Of a stretch of DNA of 32,793 nt, positions 14,691 through 22,430 are shown in pieces. A program made the translations under genes and the position numbers. How positions within the stretch are numbered: the stretch's first letter is position 1; each line of letters opens with the position of its first letter. The notes under the pieces were generated by a model, which searched no databases, was not told the DNA's origin, and worked only from the letters and a program-made list of their open reading frames with translations. The DNA comes from Candidatus Acidiflorens stordalenmirensis (GTDB lineage Bacteria; Acidobacteriota; Terriglobia; Terriglobales; Acidobacteriaceae). The stretch is from positions 408 through 33,200 of the forward strand of contig PLIC01000278.1 of the NCBI GenBank assembly GCA_003139995.1, read 5' to 3'.

Positions 14691-16565
14691 ATGTGCGGCA
14701 TTGTCGGATATGTGGGCAAGAAGCAGGTCGTTCCCGTTATCATTGAGGGCCTCAGAAAGCTGGAGTATCGCGGCTACGACTCCGCGGGAATCGCCGTGGC
14801 CGGAAGCAGCGAAGGCCTGCAGATCCGCCGCGCCGAAGGCAAGCTGCGCAATCTGGAAGAAGCGATCCGCCTCAAACCGCTCGACGGCACCTACGGCATC
14901 GGACACACACGCTGGGCCACGCATGGCCGCCCCACCGAGGAAAACGCCCATCCCCATCGCGACTGCAGCGGCAGAATCGTGGTCGTGCACAACGGCATTG
15001 TCGAGAACTATCTCTCGCTCAAGAAGAAGTTGATCGCCGAAGGCCACAAGTTCTCGACCGAAACCGACACGGAAATCATCGCCCACCTGATCGAGAAGCA
15101 CTACCTGCAAACTGGCAACCGCCCTCATCCATCGCTCGAAGAAGCCGTGCGTGAAGCGGTCAAGGAACTCACCGGCGTGTTCGCGCTGGTGGTGATCGCG
15201 GCCGACGAACCGAACAAGATCGTCGCGGCGCGCAATGGACCGCCCGTTGTCATCGGCCTCGGCAAGGACGAATACTTTGTCGCCTCCGACGTGCCCGCGC
15301 TCCTCGATCACACACGCGATCTTTTCTTTCTGGCCGATGGCGATCTTGCCGTGATCACCGCAGACGGCGTGCGGGTCACCGATTTCGACGGCAATCCGCT
15401 GGAGCGCAAGGCCCAGCGCATCACCTGGGACCCGATCATGGCGGAGAAGGGCGGCTTCAAACACTTCATGCTCAAGGAAATTTATGAGCAGCCGCGCACG
15501 GTCCGCGACACCACGCTCGGCCGCGTCTCGCAAGATACCGGCGCCATTTTCCTCGACGAGATGCAAGTCGGCGAAGCCGAGTTCCGAGCGTTGAAGAAAA
15601 TCAATATCGCCGCCTGCGGCACCAGTTGGCATGCCGGACTGGCCGGCAAGTTCATGATCGAAAACCTGGCCCGCGTTCCGGTCGAAGTCGATTACGCCAG
15701 CGAATGGCGCTATCGCGACCCCATCCTGGGGCCGGACACGATGACGCTGCTGATTTCGCAATCCGGCGAGACCGCCGATACCATCGCCGCCCAGCGTGAA
15801 GCCAAGGCCAAGGGATCGAAGACGCTGGCTATCTGCAACGTGGTCGGCTCTATGATCACGCGCGAAGCCGTGGGAACCATCTACACCCACGCCGGCCCGG
15901 AAATCGGTGTGGCTTCGACCAAGGCTTTCACCGGACAACTTACCGCTCTTTATTTATTCGCCTTGTATCTGGCGCAGGTGCGCGGCGCCATGACACCCGA
16001 ACAGGCCAAGGCCGCCGTGCAAGAGCTCATGCGCATCCCCGGCAAGCTGGAGCAGATTCTCACGCAGGATGAGGCTTGCGACGAACTGGCGAAAACTTAT
16101 ATCCGCGCGCAGGACTTCCTTTTCCTCGGACGCGGCATTCACTATCCCATCGCGCTCGAAGGCGCGCTCAAGCTCAAGGAAATCTCCTACATTCACGCCG
16201 AAGGTTATCCGGCGGGCGAGATGAAGCACGGCCCCAATGCGCTGATTGACGAAAATCTGCCTGTGGTCATCATCGCCACCCGCGACGTGAACAGCCCGCA
16301 GTCGATGGTCCGTTACGAGAAGACGATGTCGAACCTGAAAGAAGTGAAGGCTCGTTCCGGCATAGTCATCGCGCTCGCCACCGAAGGCGACAAAGAAATC
16401 GCCGAGGAGGCGGATCGCGTGCTCTTCGTTCCGCCGGCGCCGGAAGAACTGTCGGTGATTCTGGAAATCGTACCCCTGCAGCTGCTCGCCTATCACATCG
16501 CCGTCCGCCGAGGCTGCGACGTCGATCAGCCGAGAAATCTGGCCAAGTCGGTAACGGTGGAGTAG
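14691..16565 (+). CDS. glmS: Glutamine-fructose-6-phosphate aminotransferase (isomerizing)
   Basis: A 624-residue GlmS, which makes glucosamine-6-phosphate from fructose-6-phosphate and glutamine at the head of the UDP-GlcNAc and peptidoglycan pathway. The ATG at 14691 follows AAGGAG and exposes the catalytic Cys2 (MCGIVGYVG) after Met removal; longer in-frame readings would bury it. The N-terminal glutaminase domain (2-240) shows HTRWATHG and the HNGIVENY motif. Two SIS domains follow (about 300-440 and 470-600), with [17 protein letters not shown] and ASTKAFT. The C-terminus is close to the classic [11 protein letters not shown]. No glmS ribozyme is apparent in the short upstream gap. The full length and all motifs make this firm. 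Confidence 0.98.
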   Translation: MCGIVGYVGKKQVVPVIIEGLRKLEYRGYDSAGIAVAGSSEGLQIRRAEGKLRNLEEAIRLKPLDGTYGIGHTRWATHGRPTEENAHPHRDCSGRIVVVHNGIVENYLSLKKKLIAEGHKFSTETDTEIIAHLIEKHYLQTGNRPHPSLEEAVREAVKELTGVFALVVIAADEPNKIVAARNGPPVVIGLGKDEYFVASDVPALLDHTRDLFFLADGDLAVITADGVRVTDFDGNPLERKAQRITWDPIMAEKGGFKHFMLKEIYEQPRTVRDTTLGRVSQDTGAIFLDEMQVGEAEFRALKKINIAACGTSWHAGLAGKFMIENLARVPVEVDYASEWRYRDPILGPDTMTLLISQSGETADTIAAQREAKAKGSKTLAICNVVGSMITREAVGTIYTHAGPEIGVASTKAFTGQLTALYLFALYLAQVRGAMTPEQAKAAVQELMRIPGKLEQILTQDEACDELAKTYIRAQDFLFLGRGIHYPIALEGALKLKEISYIHAEGYPAGEMKHGPNALIDENLPVVIIATRDVNSPQSMVRYEKTMSNLKEVKARSGIVIALATEGDKEIAEEADRVLFVPPAPEELSVILEIVPLQLLAYHIAVRRGCDVDQPRNLAKSVTVE

Positions 16566-16654
16566 GAAGCTATCAGCTCTCCTCGAAAGCCGGCTCAGCA
16601 AGCTATGCGGTGTACAGGAATCGAAGCGTCCGGCAGCTCACGAGAATTATCTAC

Positions 16655-17386
16655 ATGAATGCAATGGCTCAGTTCAAAACTTTCGACGCCCGCGTGCTTC
16701 GCTCCGTCCCGCTCTCCGAGTTTACCAAGCACCTCGAACTCGAAGTGAACGGCGTCCCCCGCTTCGGCTTTGTTCCCGGGCAATGGCTCTCGGTGACGGC
16801 CACCACCCCTGATGGCGAGGAGATGACGCGCGCGTATTCGATCGCGTCGCCGCCGTCCGAGAACGGGCACTTCGCCTTTTGCCTGAATCGTGTGCAGGAT
16901 GGATTCATGTCGAACTATCTCTGCAGCCTTGACGAAGGCGCGAAGGTCGTCTTTCAGGGGCCATTCGGCGATTTTATTCTGCGCCCGCCGCTGCGCGACA
17001 CCGCATTCATCGCGAGTGGAACCGGGATTGCGCCTTTCCGTTCGATGCTGCATTGGCTACTGGCGGAGAGCGACCGGCATCAGGGACGCAAGTTCTGGCT
17101 GCTTTTCGGCGCGCGCCGCGAGCAGGACATTTATTATCGCGAGGAGTTTGAAAATCTCGCTGCCAAACACGCTAACTTTCATTTTCTGCCCACGTTGAGC
17201 CGCGCTGCTCCCGAGTGGAAGGGCCTGCGAGGATACGTGCAGGAACATCTGGTCGAGATCGTTGGCACCCGTACCGATATGCACGCCTACATCTGCGGCC
17301 TCGACAAGATGGTCAAGGCGAATCGAGATTTGCTGAAGAGTCTGGGTTGGGATCGGGCTTCGATCCGCTACGAAAAATACGACTGA
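16655..17386 (+). CDS. Ferredoxin-NAD(P)H reductase-like flavoprotein
   Basis: A 243-residue FNR-superfamily oxidoreductase. The FAD domain (about 1-110) carries RAYSIAS at 59-65, the flavin-contacting motif. The NAD(P) domain (about 113-243) has SGTGIAPFRSM at 121-131 and a CGLDKM loop near 218. The C-terminus ends in YEKYD, which covers the flavin in related proteins. No iron-sulfur domain is fused, so it likely transfers electrons between NAD(P)H and a separate ferredoxin or flavodoxin. ATG 16655 and ATG 16664 are both possible starts; a GTG at 16610 would add unconserved residues. It stands 89 bp after glmS and 39 bp before the aldo/keto reductase, so a redox pair is plausible. Confidence 0.88.
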   Translation: MNAMAQFKTFDARVLRSVPLSEFTKHLELEVNGVPRFGFVPGQWLSVTATTPDGEEMTRAYSIASPPSENGHFAFCLNRVQDGFMSNYLCSLDEGAKVVFQGPFGDFILRPPLRDTAFIASGTGIAPFRSMLHWLLAESDRHQGRKFWLLFGARREQDIYYREEFENLAAKHANFHFLPTLSRAAPEWKGLRGYVQEHLVEIVGTRTDMHAYICGLDKMVKANRDLLKSLGWDRASIRYEKYD

Positions 17387-17425
17387 CCTCGTAGAATGGA
17401 TTTTAATTTATCGAGGAGAACAATC

Positions 17426-18424
17426 GTGTACATCGCAGACGACAAGCGTTACGAGGCCATGCAATATCGCCGCTCGGGACGCAGCGGCCTCAAACTTCCC
17501 GCGGTGTCGCTCGGACTGTGGCAGAACTTCGGCGGCGTGAATAACTTCGAAAACTCTCGCGCCATGCTGCGCCGCGCCTTCGATCTCGGCATAACGCATT
17601 TCGATCTTGCCAACAATTACGGCCCTCCGTATGGATCGGCGGAGGAAACTTTCGGGCAGATCCTGAAGAAAGATTTTCTTCCCTACCGCGACGAATTGAT
17701 CATCTCGACCAAGGCGGGCTGGGACATGTGGCCTGGGCCCTACGGAGATCTTGGCTCGCGCAAATATATGCTGGCCAGCCTCGATCAAAGCCTGAACCGC
17801 ATGGGGCTCGAGTATGTCGACATTTTCTACCATCACCGGCCCGATCCGGAGACGCCGATGGAAGAATCGATGGGCGCGCTCGACACGGCGGTTCGCTCCG
17901 GACGAGCGCTCTACGCGGGCATCTCCGCGTACAACGCCAAGCAGACGGCGGAGGCGCTGAAGATTCTGCGCGACCTCGGAACGCCATGCCTGATTCATCA
18001 GCCGAAGTATTCGATGTTCGTGCGCGATCCCGAGCAGGGATTGCTCGACGTGCTGGAGAAAGAAGGCGTGGGAGCGATCGTCTTCAGCCCGCTGGCGCAG
18101 GGACTGCTGTCGGACCGCTATTTGCTGGGAATTCCCAGCGACTCGCGGGCCGCGCGCGATTTCTTTCTGAAGAAGAAGGATATTGGAGAAGCCACTCTCG
18201 CCAAGGTTCGCGCGCTCAATGAAGTCGCCTTACAGCGAGGACAGACGCTGGCGAAGATGGCGGTGGCGTGGGTGCTGCGCGATCCGCGCGTCACCAGCGC
18301 GCTGGTTGGCACGAGCAAAGTGTCGCAGGTGAACGACAACGTGTCCGCACTGAAGAACCCGAAGTTTTCAGCCGACGAGTTGCGCCAGGTCGACGACATT
18401 CTCGCCGGCAAACACTTGGCGTGA
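17426..18424 (+). CDS. Aldo/keto reductase, YghZ-like
   Basis: A 332-residue aldo/keto reductase (TIM barrel, NADPH-dependent). GTG 17426 is preceded by GAGGAGA at a good distance. The catalytic residues are visible: Asp and Tyr in FDLANNYG, Lys in STKAGWDMW, His in FYHHRPD. The GPPYGSAEE and TKAGWDMWPGPYG segments are typical of the subgroup containing E. coli YghZ/GpR (L-glyceraldehyde-3-phosphate reductase) and potassium-channel beta-subunit relatives. The NADP site lies near SALVGTSK at the C-terminal end. The probable role is detoxifying methylglyoxal or other aldehydes. Substrate is inferred only from subgroup. Confidence 0.92.
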   Translation: MYIADDKRYEAMQYRRSGRSGLKLPAVSLGLWQNFGGVNNFENSRAMLRRAFDLGITHFDLANNYGPPYGSAEETFGQILKKDFLPYRDELIISTKAGWDMWPGPYGDLGSRKYMLASLDQSLNRMGLEYVDIFYHHRPDPETPMEESMGALDTAVRSGRALYAGISAYNAKQTAEALKILRDLGTPCLIHQPKYSMFVRDPEQGLLDVLEKEGVGAIVFSPLAQGLLSDRYLLGIPSDSRAARDFFLKKKDIGEATLAKVRALNEVALQRGQTLAKMAVAWVLRDPRVTSALVGTSKVSQVNDNVSALKNPKFSADELRQVDDILAGKHLA

Positions 18425-18470
18425 AGCGGCAAGGCTAGATTTCACCCATAGGTCCGCCATTCGCTCGCGG

Positions 18471-18487
18471 GGGGCTGGGCCAGCCCC
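18471..18487 (+). terminator. Hairpin GGGGCT/AGCCCC followed by TTCTT
   Basis: A GC-rich inverted repeat with 6-8 bp arms lies 46 bp after the aldo/keto reductase stop and is followed by TTCTTG. It is a moderate candidate for an intrinsic terminator. The same word also occurs inside purA near 19820, where it is simply coding. Confidence 0.4.
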
Positions 18488-18520
18488 TTCTTGCACGCTG
18501 AATCCACGCTGAATTCAGGT

Positions 18521-18550
18521 TTGCTCCTCCACAGGCCGATTCGGTATGCT
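18521..18550 (+). promoter_or_regulatory. Possible purA promoter (TTGCTC-18-TATGCT)
   Basis: TTGCTC and TATGCT are 18 bp apart, with a start expected near 18557, upstream of every candidate purA start codon. Confidence 0.38.
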
Positions 18551-18615
18551 AAGGAGTACACACCAAGTTCCGCCGATTTTCCCAGTTTTCCAGTCTCTCC
18601 AGCGCGGAGCAACCA

Positions 18616-20019
18616 GTGTGTGCGACCATGGGGCGGCCTGAGGGTCGCGCAATATTCCAAGTGGAATTCGCATTGAGGAGGAGTAAAACGACCAGAGGCA
18701 GAACTGCGGTCATTGTCGGAGCCCAGTGGGGCGACGAAGGCAAGGGTAAGATTGTCGACGTACTCACCCAGACCTTTTCGGTCGTGGCTCGCTACGCCGG
18801 CGGCCACAACGCCGGACACACCGTCATCATCAACGGAAAGAAATTCATCCTGCAGCTCGTACCCGGCGGTATTCTGCGGCCCGAGTGCACCAGCGTCATA
18901 GGCAATGGCGTGGTGATCGATCCGTTGGCCTTCCTGAAGGAGGTCGCCTCGCTGCGCGCTGGCGGCGTAAGAGTAGACGGCAACCTTTTTGTCTCGAACC
19001 GCGCACAGGTTATTCTGCCCTACCATCGCATGATGGAACTGGGGTCGGAAAACGCTCCCGGCCGCGTAAAGATCGGAACCACGTCGCGCGGCATCGGCCC
19101 ATCTTACGAAGACAAAATGGGACGCCGCGGATTGCGCATCGCCGACTTGCTCGACACTCAATTGCTGCGCGCGCACATCGAGAACACGTGTCGCGAAAAA
19201 AACATGATCGCGCACGCGCTGTTCAACTCCGAGCCGCTCGATGCCGACAAAATGTTTCGGGAATACGCCGATGCCGCCGAGCAGATCGCTCCCTTTGTCC
19301 GCGACACGGCGCTCCTGCTGAACCGCGCGCTGGCCGAAGGCAAGTCGATCGTTTTTGAAGGCGCGCAAGGCACCATGCTCGACATCGATCACGGCACCTA
19401 TCCGTTCGTAACGTCTTCGAGCGCCACTTCCGGTGGCGCCGCAACCGGAACCGGCGTGCCGCCGACAGCGATTGACACGGTCATCGGAATTACCAAAGCC
19501 TATTGCACACGGGTCGGCAGCGGTCCGTTCCCGAGCGAACTCCTGGACGCGCAAGGCGAAGACCTGCGCCAGCGAGGCAACGAATTCGGCGCCGTCACTG
19601 GACGTCCCCGCCGCACCGGATGGCTCGATTTGCCTCTACTTCGTTACGCTGGCATGATTAACGGTATCTCGTGGTTGGTGATTACTAAGTTGGATGTGCT
19701 CGACCACCTGACGGAGATTCCAGTGTGCGTGGGGTATAAGGTGGACGGCAAGGAAACGGACGAAGTTCCGGCGCAGGCATGTGGCTATGAAAAAATCGAG
19801 TGCATCTATCGCAACATGCCGGGCTGGGCCAGCCCGACGCAGGACATTCGGACGGTCGAAGCCTTGCCCAAGGCCGCCCGCGAATACCTGGCCTTTATCG
19901 AAAAGGAAACTGGAGCGCGGGTGGGAATGATTTCCACGGGCCCAGATCGTGAGCAGACGATCCTGGTCCCCAGCTTCATAAGCGAGTTGGGGCTGGATAG
20001 TCCGGCGGCGCGAGACTGA
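18616..20019 (+). CDS. purA: Adenylosuccinate synthetase
   Basis: PurA couples GTP hydrolysis to joining IMP and aspartate, the first step from IMP to AMP. The GTP P-loop GAQWGDEGKGK, GGHNAGHTV, TSRGIGPSYEDK, GAQGTMLDIDHGTYPFVTSS and ISTGPDRE segments are all present. The start is unclear. Family proteins begin about ten residues before the P-loop. Just there lies a very strong GAGGAGGAG (18675-18683), but the codon four bases later is ACG (18688), not ATG. The annotated GTG 18616 has GGAG six bases upstream and would add an unconserved 24-residue leader; GTG 18661 and TTG 18673 are other in-frame choices. From ACG the length is 443 residues, close to the family norm of about 430. Identity is firm, start is not. 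Confidence 0.96.
   Translation: MCATMGRPEGRAIFQVEFALRRSKTTRGRTAVIVGAQWGDEGKGKIVDVLTQTFSVVARYAGGHNAGHTVIINGKKFILQLVPGGILRPECTSVIGNGVVIDPLAFLKEVASLRAGGVRVDGNLFVSNRAQVILPYHRMMELGSENAPGRVKIGTTSRGIGPSYEDKMGRRGLRIADLLDTQLLRAHIENTCREKNMIAHALFNSEPLDADKMFREYADAAEQIAPFVRDTALLLNRALAEGKSIVFEGAQGTMLDIDHGTYPFVTSSSATSGGAATGTGVPPTAIDTVIGITKAYCTRVGSGPFPSELLDAQGEDLRQRGNEFGAVTGRPRRTGWLDLPLLRYAGMINGISWLVITKLDVLDHLTEIPVCVGYKVDGKETDEVPAQACGYEKIECIYRNMPGWASPTQDIRTVEALPKAAREYLAFIEKETGARVGMISTGPDREQTILVPSFISELGLDSPAARD
18675..18690 (+). promoter_or_regulatory. Strong ribosome site followed by ACG in purA
   Basis: GAGGAGGAG (18675-18683) is four bases from an in-frame ACG (18688-18690) exactly where homologues would start. 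This may be a non-ATG start or an ATG-to-ACG change compensated by upstream starts. Confidence 0.5.
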
Positions 20020-20075
20020 ATCTGCAAGAGAATTTAACGAGCAAGTCTAAACAGAAAAAGAGAACGGAGCGACGA

Positions 20076-20363
20076 ATGGTGGTGTTGGCTGTAACTTGGA
20101 TGGCAAAAGCCGGACGCGAGTCCGAAGTGACCGCGATCTTTGAAAAACTCTCAGCCGAATCGCGTAACGAACCGGGCTGCCTCATGTATCAGGTGCACAA
20201 GCACAAAACCGATCCGCGCCGGTTCTTCATTTACGAACAATACAAGGATGACGCCGCCATCGAGGCTCATCGCACCGCGCCGCATTTTTTGCAGTTCGCG
20301 AAGAAAGACTTGCCCAAGGTCGCCGACCGGATCGAAGGGCACTTGTTCGAGCCATTGGGATAA
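20076..20363 (+). CDS. ABM-domain (antibiotic biosynthesis monooxygenase-like) protein
   Basis: A 95-residue single-domain protein of the dimeric alpha/beta-barrel ABM group, which includes the quinol monooxygenase YgiN. Typical features are the initial strand VLAVTWMAKAG, a helix ending near residue 32, EPGCLMYQVHK, FFIYEQYKDDAAIEAHRTAPHF and a closing strand. A GGAG six bases upstream supports ATG 20076. It starts 56 bp after purA and could be read through from it. The family includes cofactor-free oxygenases and small-molecule binding proteins; the substrate is unknown. Confidence 0.9.
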   Translation: MVVLAVTWMAKAGRESEVTAIFEKLSAESRNEPGCLMYQVHKHKTDPRRFFIYEQYKDDAAIEAHRTAPHFLQFAKKDLPKVADRIEGHLFEPLG

Positions 20364-20394
20364 CTCTTACCGATTGTCATCCCAGCGCTGCGTT

Positions 20395-20420
20395 GTCACC
20401 CTGAGCGCAGCGAAGGATCT
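20395..20420 (+). repeat. Diverged family A repeat fragment
   Basis: GTCACCCTGAGCGCAGCGAA followed by GGATCT matches the first 26 bases of family A at most positions. A second partial word (GTCATCC) lies about 20 bp upstream. It occupies the gap between two convergent genes. Confidence 0.7.
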
Positions 20421-20453
20421 CCTGCGGGTGCGCATCCGCGGGCTGTTTGACCT

Positions 20454-20648
20454 TCACTTCGGTTGCTTGTCCACCATCAACACCCCGCCAGAAGCGTAGT
20501 CCTCCTTGGAAACTTCATGGAACGCGACCATGATTGCTTCGCGGCGCGCGCCGGCCTCTTCCACCATCGTGTCGGTAATGCGCTGCGCAATCTTCCGCTT
20601 CTGATCGACCGTGCGGCCTTCGAGCATAGTGACCTGAACAAGAGGCAT
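20454..20648 (-). CDS. 4-oxalocrotonate tautomerase-family protein
   Basis: A 64-residue tautomerase of the small 4-OT type. Starting at ATG 20648 exposes Pro2, the catalytic base of the family, after Met removal (MPLVQVTMLEGRT). GGAG lies nine bases upstream. A longer reading from 20678 would bury the Pro and is rejected. The beta-alpha-beta layout is complete, with the conserved helix QKRKIAQRITDTMVEEAG and a final YASGGVLMVDKQ that matches the family's hairpin. It is probably a homohexamer. The physiological substrate is unknown. It runs leftward, convergent with the ABM gene and divergent from padR. Confidence 0.92.
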   Translation of the reverse strand: MPLVQVTMLEGRTVDQKRKIAQRITDTMVEEAGARREAIMVAFHEVSKEDYASGGVLMVDKQPK

Positions 20649-20737
20649 CGGAGTCGGCTCCTTACTTCCTAGAGTCATTGCTTCCCGGAATAATATCCGG
20701 CTATTCAGGCTAGCAGGGTCATGTACCTTTGGTCATC

Positions 20738-20777
20738 TTGATCGGCGCAAGTTTCTTGTATATAGACATTCTATATA
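20738..20777 (+). promoter_or_regulatory. padR promoter with overlapping operator-like dyad
   Basis: TTGATC (20738-20743) and TATAGA (20761-20766) are separated by exactly 17 bp. The -10 lies inside a perfect dyad, TATATAG-ACATT-CTATATA (20759-20777). A PadR dimer bound there would block polymerase, so autoregulation is likely. Confidence 0.6.
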
Positions 20778-20795
20778 TAGGGAGGATGATCCCAA

Positions 20796-21134
20796 ATGGC
20801 ATCCGTCAACGCACAAATCAAGCGGGGCAGCGCGGAGCTCGCCGTCCTGACGCTACTCGCCGAACACCCTCTGCACGGCTACGAAATCGCCAAGCAGATC
20901 GAGGCGCAAACGGGAGGCGTGCTGCGCTTCGATATGGCTTCTCTTTACCCCATGCTCCACCGCTTGGAACGAAAAAGCTGGGTCAAAGCGGAATGGCAGA
21001 CCCTGCCCAATGGCCGCCGCCGCCGCTGCTACCGGCTCACGGCTACGGGCCGAAGACAAATTGCGCCGCTGCGCGCAGAATGGCGTGCCTTTTTTCATGC
21101 GCTACAGAGCGTCACGGGGTTTCAGAATGCCTGA
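20796..21134 (+). CDS. PadR-family transcriptional repressor
   Basis: A 112-residue PadR-type winged-helix protein. The family core is clear: ELAVLTLLAEHPLHGYEIAKQIE (helices 1-3), GGVLRFDMASLYPMLHRLERKSWV (recognition helix and wing), and YRLTATGRRQI. GGAGG is nine bases before the ATG. The gene ends in an 8-bp overlap with the downstream membrane-protein gene (ATGCCTGA), so the two are made together. PadR proteins usually repress their own operon and are released by a ligand or stress; the dyad over the promoter fits this. Identification is firm. Confidence 0.95.
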   Translation: MASVNAQIKRGSAELAVLTLLAEHPLHGYEIAKQIEAQTGGVLRFDMASLYPMLHRLERKSWVKAEWQTLPNGRRRRCYRLTATGRRQIAPLRAEWRAFFHALQSVTGFQNA

Positions 21135-21822
21135 CTGGAAGCAGATCGTTCGCAAGAATCTCCGCGTCCTCGGCGTTTGTTCCCCGGAATTCACAGAGGA
21201 ACTGGCCGGCCATCTCGAAGACAGCTATGAAGCTCTTCTGTGCGAGGGCGTGCCGGCAGAGGTAGCCTTTCACCGCACCGTGAGTCAGATCGAAGGCCGT
21301 TGCAGAATTTGGCTCGTACTACGTTTCTTACAGGAGGAGTTTATGACTGGGTTTACGCGCATGAATGGTTTTATCCGCAAAGTAGCTCTGCCCGGACTGC
21401 TGACGACCGCGGCATCCGGTCTTGTCGGTTGGGTGCTCATACGGGCCAACATCTGGCCCAAAATCATCTTAATGCCCAACCGCCAATTCCAGATGTTCCT
21501 GGCATTGTGGCCGTGGTGGTGGGGAATGCTTCCCCTCTGCGGCGCACTCGGAGCACTCCTTTCGCAGCGCAATGGAGGCTCCCGGCTGCAACGCATCGCG
21601 GCGGCCACCGCCCCCGGCGCAGTCATAGGCGCTCTTCTGCTGCTGGAGTTTCCCGTCGCATTCATATTTGACGGGTTAGTGAATCACCGATGGTGGGGCT
21701 CTGCCATGTGGGAAGGGCTTGGACTGCTTCTGCTCCAATTCGCAGTAATACCGGCAGTGCTCTTGCTGCTGGGCGTTGGCGTGGTGGAAAAAGCGAGGAG
21801 AATGCCGTCTCGCGCGATATGA
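21127..21822 (+). CDS. Permease-prefix-domain membrane protein, short form
   Basis: A 231-residue protein. Residues 1-70 resemble the permease prefix domain that precedes acidobacterial ABC-type (MacB-like) permeases: MPDWKQIVRKNLRVLG, then EELAGHLEDSYEALLCEGVPAEVAFHRTVSQI. Instead of a large permease, only four hydrophobic spans follow (about 87-106, 123-146, 160-182, 195-218). An in-frame ATG at residue 73 has AGGAGGAG three bases upstream, so a shorter membrane-only product could also be made. The start overlaps the padR stop by 8 bp. Its role is probably in envelope stress or export control together with PadR, but this is inference. Confidence 0.75.
   Translation: MPDWKQIVRKNLRVLGVCSPEFTEELAGHLEDSYEALLCEGVPAEVAFHRTVSQIEGRCRIWLVLRFLQEEFMTGFTRMNGFIRKVALPGLLTTAASGLVGWVLIRANIWPKIILMPNRQFQMFLALWPWWWGMLPLCGALGALLSQRNGGSRLQRIAAATAPGAVIGALLLLEFPVAFIFDGLVNHRWWGSAMWEGLGLLLLQFAVIPAVLLLLGVGVVEKARRMPSRAI
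21332..21339 (+). promoter_or_regulatory. Internal ribosome site AGGAGGAG
   Basis: It lies three bases before an in-frame ATG at 21343, at the junction between the prefix domain and the membrane part, and could drive a second, shorter product. Confidence 0.4.
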
Positions 21823-21920
21823 AACCGCGTCGCGCGGTTCAGTCCCCAGTTCCCGGCTCCCAGAAAAATCTGCCCTTAGATCAATCTCACTGAGAACTGG
21901 GAACTGAGAACCGGGAACTG
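21823..21920. repeat. Hairpin plus inverted repeat (family F) between convergent genes
   Basis: AACCGCG-TCG-CGCGGTT (21823-21839) begins right after the membrane-protein stop. CAGTTCCCGGCTCCCAG (21847-21863) then pairs with CTGAGAACCGGGAACTG (21904-21920) at 15 of 17 positions. The second arm ends three bases before the ndk stop. The structure could serve both converging transcripts. Confidence 0.7.
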
Positions 21921-21923
21921 TCT

Positions 21924-22349
21924 TTACTGCGCCAATTCGTAACCCGCAAAGAAGAAGCTCAACTCGAAGCGAGCCGTGTCATCCGCATCGGAGCCGTGAA
22001 TCGCGTTGTGCTCGACATCGCTGGCCCACTTCTTACGGATGGTGCCCTCTTCGGCGTTGGCCGGGTTCGTGGAGCCCATCAGCTTGCGCAGATCGGCGAT
22101 GGCGTTTTCCTTTTCCAGCGCCAGCGCCACAATTGGTCCGCTCGACATGAACTTTGTCAGCGAGCTGTAAAACGACCGGCTCGCATGGACGGCGTAGAAC
22201 TGCTCTGCCTGGTGCTGAGAGATTTCCAGCATCTTCATGGCCAGAATGCGGAAGCCATTCTTCTCGAACTGTTCGATGATGTCTCCGATCGCGTTCTTCT
22301 TCACCGCGTCGGGCTTGATGATGGTTAGTGTGCGTTGCAGTGTTTTCAT
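21924..22349 (-). CDS. ndk: Nucleoside diphosphate kinase
   Basis: A 141-residue NDK of normal length, which balances nucleoside triphosphates by a phosphohistidine ping-pong mechanism. The N-terminal [13 protein letters not shown] motif, the active-site segment NAIHGSDA with its catalytic His, and RLMGSTNP-like binding residues (here [17 protein letters not shown]) are present. It is downstream of sucD on the same strand, 77 bp away, with a palindromic repeat between. An association of ndk with succinyl-CoA synthetase makes sense because the latter generates ATP or GTP. Identification is firm. Confidence 0.97.
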   Translation of the reverse strand: MKTLQRTLTIIKPDAVKKNAIGDIIEQFEKNGFRILAMKMLEISQHQAEQFYAVHASRSFYSSLTKFMSSGPIVALALEKENAIADLRKLMGSTNPANAEEGTIRKKWASDVEHNAIHGSDADDTARFELSFFFAGYELAQ

Positions 22350-22365
22350 AAGTCAGTTGTCAGTT

Positions 22366-22430
22366 GTAGAGACGCGGCTTGCCGCGTCTCCCGCTGCGTA
22401 CGAAGGAGACGGGGCAAGCCCCGTCTCTAC
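22366..22430. repeat. Composite palindromic element (family B) between sucD and ndk
   Basis: Two 25-bp palindromes, GTAGAGACGCGGCTTGCCGC... (22366-22390) and GAGACGGGGCAAGCCCCGTC... (22406-22430), are separated by 15 bp and bounded by GTAGAGAC and GTCTCTAC. The sucD stop codon lies in the right half. The left half is identical to the copy in scpA and the right half to the copy in scpB. Confidence 0.88.

Noticed and set aside
14619-15938. 439-codon minus-strand frame opposite glmS
   Set aside because: Shadow of glmS; the glmS motifs are complete and the antisense product has no recognisable domain.
19815-19835. GGGCTGGGCCAGCCC palindrome in purA as a repeat insertion
   Set aside because: The encoded Met-Pro-Gly-Trp is conserved in PurA, so this is ordinary coding sequence.
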